NCBI GenBank assembly: GCA_023134955.1
Contig: JAGLUC010000288.1
Coordinates: forward strand, 1 to 11,701
Direction: 5' to 3'
Origin: Methylococcales bacterium
Lineage (GTDB): Bacteria; Pseudomonadota; Gammaproteobacteria; Methylococcales; Methylomonadaceae
Length of the DNA: 11,701 nucleotides
In this document: in pieces, positions 1-8,200 of the stretch
Numbering within the stretch: position 1 is the stretch's first letter
Layout of the letters: each line of letters starts with the position of its first letter
Made by a program: the position numbers and the translations under genes
The notes under the pieces: model-generated
What the model saw: only the letters and a program-made list of their open reading frames with translations
Told to the model about the DNA's origin: nothing
Database searches by the model: none

Positions 1-293
1 TACATGGACGTATTCACGCGTCCTGATAAATCAACAATCTGCATCTTTCAAGTTCGGGATGGGGCGAGTAGATACGATTTGGGGAATAATAAAATTTTGT
101 ACATTATGCAAGCACAACGTAAAATCAACAACAATTTTTACTACCCAACAGTACGCAAATACTTCATCTATGTTGTATTGAGTACTATACTCATTGTCGA
201 GAGGGCTTTAGTCCGCAATGTTAAATAGATTACGACTATGAGGTTTCCGTTTATTATGTATTTTAGAAAAACCCAACACTAGCAAAGCAAAAT
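1..293. other. non-coding upstream region of the sterol operon
   Basis: No convincing gene is visible here. A frame open at 4-228 encodes a low-complexity peptide with no recognisable domain and no ribosome binding site. The first ~30 bases resemble from memory a dispersed intergenic repeat seen in several Gammaproteobacteria, but too little is present to be sure. The useful content is the palindrome at 179-193 and the -10 candidates near 186 and 252. No strong Shine-Dalgarno sequence precedes the ATG at 294. Confidence 0.5.
163..193 (+). promoter_or_regulatory. candidate promoter with palindromic operator, sterol operon
   Basis: A perfect inverted repeat, TGAGTA-CTA-TACTCA, lies at 179-193. 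It overlaps a good -10 candidate, TATACT at 186-191. A weak -35 (TTCATC, 163-168) sits 17 bp upstream. This arrangement suits a repressor that blocks polymerase, for example a TetR-type regulator; that reading is inference. A second -10-like box, TATTAT at 252-257, is closer to the gene, so the start site is not settled. The gene begins at 294, which would leave a leader of about 95 nt from the first promoter. Confidence 0.4.
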
Positions 294-1910
294 ATGAGCA
301 CAAAACCAACTTCAGCAAGTAAAACTCCTCCCAAAATGTCAGGTGGATTACCCCTCATAGGCCACATGATTGCATTTGGTAAAAATCCATTTGAATATAT
401 GATGACTCTAAGAAATACACTAGGGGAAATTGGTGAATTTCGAATGTTTCATCAACAGATGGTCTTGCTCACAGGGCCTGAGGGTAATGAGGCTTTCTTT
501 CGTGCTCCAGACGATCAACTTGATCAAAATGAAGCCTATAAGGTAATGACACCTATTTTTGGAAAAGGTGTTGTATTTGATGCGCCACCCCATATTAAAG
601 ATCAGCAATTAAAAATGCTGATGCCGGTGTTGCGCGACAAACCCATGCGCACATACTCACAAATCATTGTGCAAGAAGTTGAAGAGGCCATCAAGGATTG
701 GGGCGACACAGGCGAAGTTGATTTGTTGGACTTTATGAAACAACTTACTATTTATACTTCAAGTCACTGTTTATTGGGCGATGAGTTCCGCTATGAACTC
801 AATGAAGAATTTTCCAAACTGTATCATGACCTGGAAAAAGGCATGGCACCTATTGCTTTTATTTTTCCTAACTTTCCTATTCCCGTTTTACGCCGCCGCG
901 ATAAGGCGCGTGTTCGTTTACAAGAGCTTGTTACAGGCATTATTGAAAAACGCGCACAAAAAACGGAAAAAAGTGATGATGCCTTTCAAATGCTCATTGA
1001 TACTCGCTATGAAGACGGCAGTCCATTAACACCCAATGAAATTACTGGCATGTTAATTGGGACTATATTTGCCGGTCATCATACTACAGCAGGAACAGCA
1101 ACCTGGATTGCCTTGGAATTAGCTCGAAACCCTGAATATTATGAAAAAGTACTCGAAGAACTTGATGCTTTATACGGTGAAAATGGGAAGGTAACTTTTG
1201 AATCATTGCGTGAAATACCCGTTTTTGAGCGTGTTATAAAAGAAGTATTGCGATTACATCCACCGCTTATTTTTCTAATACGTAAAGTAGCAAAAGACCT
1301 ACCTTTTAAAGACTACTTAATCAAAGCAGGAAAATATGTTTGTGTATCGCCACGCGTATCACACCGTATCCCTGAAATTTTTCCTAACCCTGAAAAATTT
1401 GACCCTGAACGCTTTACAGAAACACGCCAGGAAGATGCAACACCTTTTAGCTGGATAGCTTTTGGTGGCGGTCGTCACAAATGTAGTGGTAATGCTTTTG
1501 CCATGTTACAAATAAAAGCTATTTTCAGTATTTTATTACGTCGTTATAAATTTGAATTAGTAGACGCGCCTGAAAGCTATCAGGATAACTACAAAGAAAT
1601 GGTTGTACAGCCTAACTCTCCTTGTCGCGTTAGATATAGTAAACGTAACATACAAAAATCCACAGCAACTCAAACTACCAAGACAACAGCAAAAGAATCT
1701 AGCTCAACAAATACATTTAAGATTACTGTTGATATGGATTTTTGCCAGGGACATGCAAACTGTATGGCAGAAGCCTCTGAAATCTTTAAAGTGGATGATA
1801 AGGGGCAATTGACTGTGTTGCAAGACACACCTGGTAACACTCTACTTAAAAAAGCACAAAAGGCAGCAAAATATTGCCCAACAAGTGCAATTAAAATTAA
1901 ACAAAGCTAA
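294..1910 (+). CDS. cyp51: sterol 14-alpha-demethylase (CYP51) fused to a 3Fe-4S ferredoxin
   Basis: This cytosolic or membrane-associated P450 oxidatively removes the C-14 methyl of lanosterol-type sterols, here with its own electron donor attached. Residues ~1-455 are the P450. The I-helix motif AGHHTT (260-265) with paired His is typical of CYP51, the K-helix EVLR is at 317-320, and the heme loop FGGGRHKCSG (390-399) gives the heme-ligand Cys397. A Thr/Ser/Lys/Gln-rich linker (~455-475) leads to a ferredoxin domain with CQGHANC (484-490) and CP (528-529). This is the CxxHxxC...CP pattern of 3Fe-4S ferredoxins that partner actinobacterial P450s. The same fusion is known in Methylococcus capsulatus, whose linker is alanine-rich; here it is not. 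The ATG at 294 is chosen because the protein starts just before the conserved PP-x-SGG-x-P-x-x-GH segment. It is the first gene of the operon, 9 bp before the next. A matching ferredoxin reductase is not in the window. Confidence 0.97.
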   Translation: MSTKPTSASKTPPKMSGGLPLIGHMIAFGKNPFEYMMTLRNTLGEIGEFRMFHQQMVLLTGPEGNEAFFRAPDDQLDQNEAYKVMTPIFGKGVVFDAPPHIKDQQLKMLMPVLRDKPMRTYSQIIVQEVEEAIKDWGDTGEVDLLDFMKQLTIYTSSHCLLGDEFRYELNEEFSKLYHDLEKGMAPIAFIFPNFPIPVLRRRDKARVRLQELVTGIIEKRAQKTEKSDDAFQMLIDTRYEDGSPLTPNEITGMLIGTIFAGHHTTAGTATWIALELARNPEYYEKVLEELDALYGENGKVTFESLREIPVFERVIKEVLRLHPPLIFLIRKVAKDLPFKDYLIKAGKYVCVSPRVSHRIPEIFPNPEKFDPERFTETRQEDATPFSWIAFGGGRHKCSGNAFAMLQIKAIFSILLRRYKFELVDAPESYQDNYKEMVVQPNSPCRVRYSKRNIQKSTATQTTKTTAKESSSTNTFKITVDMDFCQGHANCMAEASEIFKVDDKGQLTVLQDTPGNTLLKKAQKAAKYCPTSAIKIKQS

Positions 1911-1919
1911 ATAATCATC

Positions 1920-2522
1920 ATGACAGAATATCCAAGAGCAGAATTAGAAGAAATGGTAGAACGCTGGCTGGAAGCCAATCGCCAGGCAGAAAAAGACGGT
2001 AACTGGCCTAAGCATTTGGGTGCTATGTATACCGAGGATGCAGAGTATCGTTGGAATATCGGTCCAAACGAAGAATTTGTCGCGCATAACCGTAAGGAGA
2101 TTGAAGAATGGGCACTGGGCGCACAAATGGAAGGCTTTGAGGAATGGAAATATCCTTATCACCGCATTCTTATTGACGAAAAGCAAGGTGAAGTTATTGG
2201 TCTATGGGATCAAGTATCTCCAGCAAAACGTGACGATGGTACAGCTTACACTGTTGCAGGAATTGGAGGCTCTTGGTTTCGTTATGGAGGTAATTATCAA
2301 TGGGAATGGCAACGTGACTTCTTTGACCTGGGTAATACTAAAGCCCTCTTTTTTGAACTAGCTGCCGCAGGAAAACTGGACTCTGCAGTTAAAGAAAAAA
2401 TAGGTAAATTAGCCAAAGGTCAGCCTTTACCTGGACACCAAAAATTACGCCCAGAGCCTGGCATAATGACTAAAATTAAAGGGTTTTTAATTATGATTCG
2501 GATTGCTTTATTTAATAAATAA
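1920..2522 (+). CDS. NTF2-fold (SnoaL / ketosteroid-isomerase-like) protein of the sterol operon
   Basis: This 200-residue protein has the look of the NTF2/SnoaL superfamily: an N-terminal helix (residues 6-27), then the typical YTEDAEYRW segment (37-45), and a Trp- and Tyr-rich beta-sheet region to about residue 140. The superfamily includes delta-5-3-ketosteroid isomerase and many ligand-binding proteins, so a sterol-handling role is plausible. In Mycobacterium tuberculosis the KSI-like protein Rv0760c is likewise encoded close to CYP51. The exact reaction is unknown. The protein is longer than the usual 130-150 residues. The extra C-terminus (150-200) is basic and ends in a hydrophobic, possibly amphipathic stretch (KIKGFLIMIRIALFNK), which could touch the membrane. 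It lies 9 bp after cyp51 and 51 bp before sdmA, so it is almost surely co-transcribed. No clear Shine-Dalgarno precedes the ATG, so translational coupling to cyp51 is likely. Confidence 0.8.
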   Translation: MTEYPRAELEEMVERWLEANRQAEKDGNWPKHLGAMYTEDAEYRWNIGPNEEFVAHNRKEIEEWALGAQMEGFEEWKYPYHRILIDEKQGEVIGLWDQVSPAKRDDGTAYTVAGIGGSWFRYGGNYQWEWQRDFFDLGNTKALFFELAAAGKLDSAVKEKIGKLAKGQPLPGHQKLRPEPGIMTKIKGFLIMIRIALFNK

Positions 2523-2573
2523 TCAGCTATAATAACCTTAATAAAATTATTGTAACTATTTTGAGAGTTTTTT

Positions 2574-3767
2574 ATGAGTACTGAAGAAAAACAAAAACCA
2601 ACAAGTCGCCGTGAATTAGTTCGCAGCATGGGACAAAGTGGTAATTATTGGTATGCGATGGAAGAAAGTAAAAACCTTAAAAAAGGTCAATCGCTAGAAG
2701 TTATTTTTTGGAAAAGCCCAATTGCTCTCTTTCGTGGTGAAAGCGGTCAAGTCAGCGCCATTGAAAACCGTTGCCCTCACCGCCAACTCCGCTTAACTTC
2801 AGGTATTGTTGAAGGAGATGAAATTATTTGTCAATATCATGGCTGGAACTTCGATGGCTGTGGAAAATGTACAGGTATCTCTCACGAGCTTGGCAAAGGC
2901 AAAGGGCGAGGTGATTTACCTAATATAAAAATAAACTCTTACCCTGTACAAGAAAAATACGGTTTAATTTGGGTATTCCCTGGCGACCCTGAACTTGCTG
3001 AAACCGTTCCAATGCCTGCTATCCCTCAGCTAGACCAGGAAAACCCTTGGGAATTTATTCCCATTGATGTCAAGTTGGAAGCACATTACAGCATGATGCT
3101 GGAAAATGTATGTGATTTCAATCATGCTTTTTTACATCGTAAATTTAAGCCTTTTGTCGACCCACACCTAAAAGGCTACTGGCGTGAAGGCGACACAATT
3201 ACCATGGAGTATGAAACCGACATGAGTCAAAGTAGTGCGGTTAAAACAGCAGGAGAAAAGAAAGGTTCTGGCTTAGAAGATATGACTTTGTGGTATCAAT
3301 ATCCTTATCAAGGTTCAAATACCGCTGATAAATACCTGCATTGGCTATTTATGACACCTATTGATGAAGGTCACACACGTTGTTTCTTTGTCTTCTTACT
3401 TGGGCCCTTAGAAATTCCGTTTATCAATATGCCCGTACCTAAGTTTTTACGTAAAACCGTAATTGCTTTAGCGAATAAGTTTTACATTATCCCGTTACTT
3501 GCTGAAGATACATATATCCTAGCCGAAGAAATGTTAGGTCAAGAACGCCACCCTAGTATTCAACATTTAGAATTTAACCCAATTGTCGGTGAATTCCAAA
3601 AAATGAGTATTGAAAAATGGGAGGAGTATGTACATACCGAAGCTTTGCGTAAGCGAAAACAAAAAGAAAAAAAAGAACGCTACAATTTTATTGGAGCAGG
3701 GTTATCAACAAAAGAATTGCAAGCCTATAATAAAATGCTGGATGAAAAAGAAGACGCAGGCTTATGA
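2574..3767 (+). CDS. sdmA: Rieske non-heme iron oxygenase, sterol C-4 demethylase SdmA
   Basis: SdmA-type enzymes oxidise a C-4 methyl of sterols up to the carboxylate, the first stage of bacterial C-4 demethylation, replacing the eukaryotic ERG25/SMO enzyme. The Rieske [2Fe-2S] ligands are clear: CPH (Cys67, His69) and CQYHGW (Cys86, His89). The mononuclear iron site follows in NVCDFNHAFLH, with bridging Asp181 and ligands His184 and His188. The third ligand is probably Asp312 in the LAEDTYILAEE segment. At 397 residues the length suits a single-subunit oxygenase. A hydrophobic stretch (~280-310) may help it reach membrane sterols. A GAGAG sequence about 6 nt upstream supports the ATG at 2574. 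The stop overlaps the start of sdmB as ATGA. The assignment rests on the Rieske family plus the cyp51 and sdmB neighbours; the family alone is broad. No partner reductase is adjacent. Confidence 0.92.
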   Translation: MSTEEKQKPTSRRELVRSMGQSGNYWYAMEESKNLKKGQSLEVIFWKSPIALFRGESGQVSAIENRCPHRQLRLTSGIVEGDEIICQYHGWNFDGCGKCTGISHELGKGKGRGDLPNIKINSYPVQEKYGLIWVFPGDPELAETVPMPAIPQLDQENPWEFIPIDVKLEAHYSMMLENVCDFNHAFLHRKFKPFVDPHLKGYWREGDTITMEYETDMSQSSAVKTAGEKKGSGLEDMTLWYQYPYQGSNTADKYLHWLFMTPIDEGHTRCFFVFLLGPLEIPFINMPVPKFLRKTVIALANKFYIIPLLAEDTYILAEEMLGQERHPSIQHLEFNPIVGEFQKMSIEKWEEYVHTEALRKRKQKEKKERYNFIGAGLSTKELQAYNKMLDEKEDAGL

Positions 3768-4759
3768 CCACCTTTGTCACCGGGGCAACTGGACATTTAG
3801 GGGCTAATTTAGTGCGAAAATTGCTGGAGCGCGGTGAAAAAGTCCGCGTTTTAGTACGTTCTGAAAGTGACAATAGTGCAATTTCAGGGCTAGAAGTAGA
3901 GCAAGTTATGGGTGATTTGCGTGATGAAGCATCCATCATTGCTGCCATAAAAGGCTGTGATTATGTCTACCATTTAGCTGCCTTTGTTAGTATTCGTGAT
4001 GGTGATCGCAAAGAACTCTATGATGTAAATGTCCTGGGTACGCGCTATTTAATGCAAGCTTGCCGAGCAGAAGGTATTAAAAAAGTAGTGCATTGTAGCT
4101 CTTTTGGTGCGGTAGGCAATAATCCCAACGGTGCATCTAACGAGCAATGGGCTGTTAGTCCTTATGAAATGACCACCGATTATGAAATATCAAAAACTTT
4201 TGCCGAATTAGAAGTCTATAAAGAAATATCACGCGGCTTACCAGCGGTTATCGTTAACCCATCTGGTATTGTAGGTCCATGGGATTTTAAACCATCTCTT
4301 CTAGGTCGCACTATTATTGAGTTTGCACAAGGAAAAATGCGTGGTTCAGTAGAAGGGGGGTTTGATTTTGTTCCCGTACAAGATGTAGTGCAAGGGCATT
4401 TGCTTGCCATGGAAAAAGGTGTCATTGGTGAGCGTTATTTGCTGACTGGCGAGCAACACACCATCAATGAAACCCTAGAATGGCTGGAAGAATTTACGGG
4501 TGTTAAGAAACCTTGGCTAGTTATCCCTACCTTTTTAATGCAGAATATAGCAATAGTAAAAGACTGGATTGAGCGTAAGTTTTTCCCACATGTTTCCCCC
4601 CGATTTAATTATCATTCTATTCGCCTGTTAAATTGCGGTAAATATGGAACTCATACTCGCGCAATTAAAGAGCTAGGTTTAAAACCCACGCCTGTTAAAG
4701 CAGCTTATCGTGATTCGGTTCAGTGGTTTAGAGAGCATGGTTATTTGGATGGGTGCTGA
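3764..4759 (+). CDS. sdmB: NAD(P)-dependent sterol dehydrogenase/decarboxylase SdmB (3-beta-HSD family)
   Basis: This is an extended short-chain dehydrogenase of the 3-beta-hydroxysteroid dehydrogenase family. SdmB acts after SdmA, oxidising the 3-hydroxyl of the C-4 carboxysterol so that the carboxyl is lost, comparable to eukaryotic ERG26/NSDHL. The N-terminal Rossmann motif TGATGHLG (residues 6-13) binds the cofactor. The following VLVRS strand end carries Arg, which hints at NADP(H). The catalytic triad is visible as Ser112 or Ser113 in HCSSFGAVG and Tyr140/Lys144 in YEISK. At 331 residues it is full length. The start overlaps the sdmA stop by 4 bp (ATGA), a sign of translational coupling. 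It is the last gene of the operon. The C-terminus (~255-300) has hydrophobic and basic patches of the kind used for membrane contact. A generic NAD-dependent epimerase is the fallback call. Confidence 0.92.
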   Translation: MTTFVTGATGHLGANLVRKLLERGEKVRVLVRSESDNSAISGLEVEQVMGDLRDEASIIAAIKGCDYVYHLAAFVSIRDGDRKELYDVNVLGTRYLMQACRAEGIKKVVHCSSFGAVGNNPNGASNEQWAVSPYEMTTDYEISKTFAELEVYKEISRGLPAVIVNPSGIVGPWDFKPSLLGRTIIEFAQGKMRGSVEGGFDFVPVQDVVQGHLLAMEKGVIGERYLLTGEQHTINETLEWLEEFTGVKKPWLVIPTFLMQNIAIVKDWIERKFFPHVSPRFNYHSIRLLNCGKYGTHTRAIKELGLKPTPVKAAYRDSVQWFREHGYLDGC

Positions 4760-4792
4760 ACCCAAAAATATTATTTATTTCACCATGAATGA

Positions 4793-4830
4793 CATGAAGC
4801 ACTTGAAGGTATTGTCATATTAACTTCATG
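4793..4830. repeat. imperfect palindromic intergenic repeat
   Basis: The arms CATGAAG (4793-4799) and CTTCATG (4824-4830) are perfect inverted copies 24 bp apart, just after sdmB. CATGAAG-type intergenic palindromes recur in many proteobacterial genomes, so this may be a dispersed element. It lacks a U-run and is a poor terminator candidate. Confidence 0.3.
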
Positions 4831-4850
4831 CATATTTATTTTAATAGCTC

Positions 4851-4872
4851 ATAAAACAAAGCCTTGTTTTAT
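4851..4872. terminator. AT-rich hairpin downstream of the sterol operon
   Basis: ATAAAACAA (4851-4859) and TTGTTTTAT (4864-4872) form a perfect 9-bp stem with a 4-nt AGCC loop, 92 bp after the sdmB stop. It is the only candidate terminator for the operon, but the stem is AT-rich and no clean U-tract follows. It also falls in the possible small pseudogene. Confidence 0.25.
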
Positions 4873-4911
4873 ATTCGCCAGCTTCATAAAGATCAAAAGC
4901 TGTGCCTCCTG

Positions 4912-4952
4912 GATTCCAACAATACGGAATCAATTGTTTTATAACAATGATT
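4912..4952. repeat. two overlapping, mutually exclusive inverted repeats
   Basis: GATTCC (4912-4917) pairs with GGAATC (4926-4931). ATTGTT (4933-4938) pairs with AACAAT (4943-4948), extended by AATC (4928-4931) and GATT (4949-4952) around one bulged A. The two stems share 4928-4931, so they would compete. The role is unknown and could be chance in AT-rich DNA. Confidence 0.25.
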
Positions 4953-5018
4953 GCACAACCATCACTATATTCGATAAATCTCTTTGTTTCTTCCCTTCAT
5001 TAGTCATTATTAAATCTT

Positions 5019-5033
5019 ACATTGAAAGACAGC
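5019..5033 (+). repeat. left copy of the 15-bp direct repeat flanking the defence gene
   Basis: ACATTGAAAGACAGC occurs here and again, identical and in the same orientation, at 9300-9314. The two copies sit on either side of the STAND gene, 223 bp before its start and across its stop. Sequence beyond the repeat is only loosely similar (both copies run into a C- and G-rich stretch with GGCC or GGCAGCC). It may be a dispersed intergenic repeat or a recombination scar. Confidence 0.55.
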
Positions 5034-5127
5034 AATCGACCCTTGGCAGCCTTATTATCAAAATTATCCAATGACTTCTCACCTGATATAAGCAGTTAGC
5101 TATTTTTTTGGCTTTTCACCTCATTTA

Positions 5128-5178
5128 TTGACACCTTTAGGGGGAGCGATATGTTATCCTAATTAAACCGGATAGGAT
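5128..5178 (+). promoter_or_regulatory. sigma-70-like promoter with operator-like inverted repeat, defence gene
   Basis: A consensus -35, TTGACA (5128-5133), is followed after 18 bp by a -10-like TGTTAT (5152-5157). An inverted repeat, ATCCTA (5156-5161) and TAGGAT (5173-5178) with 11 bp between, starts at the -10 and covers the expected start site, the usual place for a repressor. The predicted leader is about 90 nt. No regulator gene is adjacent, so the factor would act in trans or be the product itself. Confidence 0.5.
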
Positions 5179-5256
5179 TTCACAGCTTTCTCAAATCCTT
5201 GTTTAGGCTATGTTAAGCATTGAAACTAAATACATAATGGAGATATTGTAGAGACA

Positions 5257-8200
5257 ATGACTACAGTGCTGATTCCCAAGGGCGATAAGGCGAGAGAAGC
5301 AATCAATGCCTTAAAGGGATATGTCTATCAGATTTATCAATCCGCTCTGGCATGGACCGAACTTGAAACTGAAGAATTTCTATTTCTGGAAGTAGCCGAA
5401 GATTATGCAGTTGTTGCTGCTGATGCATTGAGCGCTGTGCAGGTTAAAGCAACTGAACACAGCGTGACAATTAATTCTGACGACATTGTTGCGTCAATTG
5501 ATAGTTTTGTTGATCTAAGGTTAAAGAACCCCGAGTTCCAAGTCAAGTTGCGTCATCTGACTACCTCAAGGATAGGAAAGGAGAAATCTACAAAACATCG
5601 CGTTGGCGATAACCCAACTTTAGAGACATGGAGAAAGTTAGCAAAAACGGGTGATTTACAACCACTTCGAGATATACTCGAAGCATCAAAACTTTCGAAA
5701 CAAACCAAGAATTACATTCGTGAATTGGATGATACGAATTTTAGGGAGCAGTTTCTAAAACGGATTCACTTTGATTGCGGGGCGCTTGATTCAAAATTTC
5801 TGATACCTCAGTTAAAAACTAAGCTTTCAGCTCTGCTAACGGATCGCGGAGGCCTCTATTCGCAAGTAGACGGTTGCCTTAGCAACATAGTCATAATGCT
5901 TTTGAGCAAGGCTACACAAAAAGAACAGCGTTTTGTCGATAGAAGTGCACTAGAAGAATTGCTCGATAAAGCAGCTCAAATCTCTGTTAATCGAGCTCAA
6001 TTTGACGCGCAAAACCTGCTACTTACCACTTTACTTGCGTCGGCTACTCCAGCTACCAGTCTCCTATCCAAAAGGCTTGCAGAACCAAGTCTAATTAATG
6101 AAGTGCCATTGCCTAGTGCAATAGCGAATCGCACAAATCAAATAAATGCTATCGTGTCCTCAGTAACACAATACGGAGTTAGCTGGGTTTTTGGTGCTGC
6201 AGGCGTTGGAAAGACCATTGGGGCTAAAATGGCCGCTCTGCAAATAGGTGACAATTGGGCCAGTATTAACTTAAGAGGGCTCAACGAAGAGCAAGTAACT
6301 GCGATGCTACTTGATACCATTGATTGGCTAACTGAACAATCGATTACCGGTTTACTTATCGATGACTTTGAATGCCAGTTCGAACCGCTAATCAATGAAA
6401 AACTATTGCTATTGAAATCAGTATGCGATAGGACAGACTTACTTCTTCTGTTTACATCTCCTAGATCACCAAGTTCTGACTTTCTCTTTTGTGCCAATCT
6501 TCCGCCAACAATTGGGCAAAAATTTGCTGAATTCACTGAAAATGACATACAAGAGATTCTGACTGGTTTGGGTGTGCAGAATGCAAATTGGGTTAAATAC
6601 ATTCACGTCATATCAGGTGGCGGACACCCTCAACTTGCTATCGCTGCAATCCAAACCATGCAGAATAATGGTTGGGATACAAGTGAATTTATAACCTTTA
6701 ACTCCTTATTAGATGGCAACCCTGCTATTGAGCAAATTCGCGTACGCTCAAGAGAAAGACTTCTGAATGAATTGCCAGAAGGTGGTCGGAGATTACTCGA
6801 ACGGCTATCACTTAAGTCTGGTAGTTTTAGACGGGGTTTTGTTCTCGATATGGCGCAAATTTCACCAGTTGTGCCAGATGGCGGGATAGTCTTCGACCGC
6901 TTGATTGGCTCCTGGGTGGATCAACACGAGAGAGACCGGTTCGCTTTATCCCCGCTATTGTCAAATTTAGCAAATAACACTTTAACTGACAACCAAAAGC
7001 AAAAAGTAAACTTTGAAATTGCAAATTCTATTCTCAAAGAGAAATCACTAAGTCCCATCCAAGCAAACTCAGCACTTATTGCTGCCTTATCAGGAAAAAA
7101 CGTTCAAGTTATTACCAGTTTGTGTTTGTCTGTACTTGGTGCAGGTCAGAGTGTTAGAGAAATGCTTTCATCTCACTTCTTTTTATTTACGTTTATGGGA
7201 ACTGATCGGTTCGCTTATGAAGATGACCCTGTAGTGAGCCAAATGTTTCGGGGTGCACAGCTACTTTTGCTTTCCCACGTAGAGGAAAATAGAGGGAAGT
7301 TCTCGGAAGTACTTAAGTGCTTCGAAGCAGAAACTGACCGCGTCGAAAATATGGCAGGGAGAAATATGCTTACACTTGCCGTGTATGGGAAATTACTGTC
7401 TACAACATCAAAGTTTGGAGCAATTCCAAATTTCTGGGATTTAATTTACAAATTCAATGTGCTGCTTGAAAGTCAAAACGAATATCTCCCAGATCATTTA
7501 TCGAACGAAACTATTCAAGATGAAATAAATGGTGTTCCGATATTGGGTTTTATGTTTTTAAATCAAACACAACAAATTAAACAGATTGCTGAATTACTTT
7601 CGGTTTTTGAATTCCTTAATTCATGTAGCCAAAAACTTCGTCAAAAATTGTTGAAGCCCTTTAACAAACAAGAGTTTGAAGTGGATATGTTGGTCATGGG
7701 TGCCTGGTTGAGAGAGGACGAAGCAAAAACAATCGATGTTCCCATACATTCTGTCATTTTTGCCAGATTGGAAGAATATGCCAAATCGTGGCCTCACAAT
7801 AATCTATCAGTAAGCTGCAGAAAATTCCGCGCGATCATTTTTGACGAATATGGCAACGACAAAGATCAAGCACTCGCGATTCTTGATGAAGGATTGACGC
7901 TTTACGGTGAAACTAATTCGGAACTTGTGCGAGCAAAAGCCAAGGTTCACTATCGAGCGGCAGACCATCAAGATAGTCTAGAGTTGTCGAAGATATTAAT
8001 TGAAGAGGATGCACCGCTTAGCAAAACTGAGAAAGCTTTTCTTGGTCGTGAAGCAGCTATAAGTGCCGAGACTCAAGGCGACTTTGAAACAGCGAGAAGC
8101 TATTACCTTTATGGTAGTCACGCTGCCAAAAAATGTAGTATCCCTGATATGGTACCTATGTGGGTTGGGTTAATGGCTGATGCAGCGTTAGCTAGTTGGC

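Larger units (their letters stand above)
4841..5007 (-). pseudogene. possible remnant of a small unknown gene, one frameshift
   Basis: On the - strand a frame open from 4996 down to a TAA at 4841-4843 encodes 51 residues of non-repetitive, protein-like composition, including WNPGGTAFDLYEAGEYKT near its end. It has no start codon of its own. A reasonable ATG lies at 5007 but in a different frame, reading MTNEGKKQRD; a single-base shift within about ten codons would join the two. I do not recognise the product. The frame overlaps two small inverted repeats, so the coding look could be accidental. Confidence 0.25.

Noticed and set aside
4..228. 74-residue open frame at the left edge
   Set aside because: No domain, no ribosome site, skewed composition, and it overlaps the likely promoter palindrome.
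5137..5148. TTAGGGGGAGCG shared by the defence promoter and 8851-8862 in its gene
   Set aside because: A few 12-mer matches are expected by chance in a window this long.
6138..6602. 154-residue antisense frame inside the STAND gene
   Set aside because: It lies opposite a well-supported coding region with intact Walker motifs; composition is that of a shadow frame.
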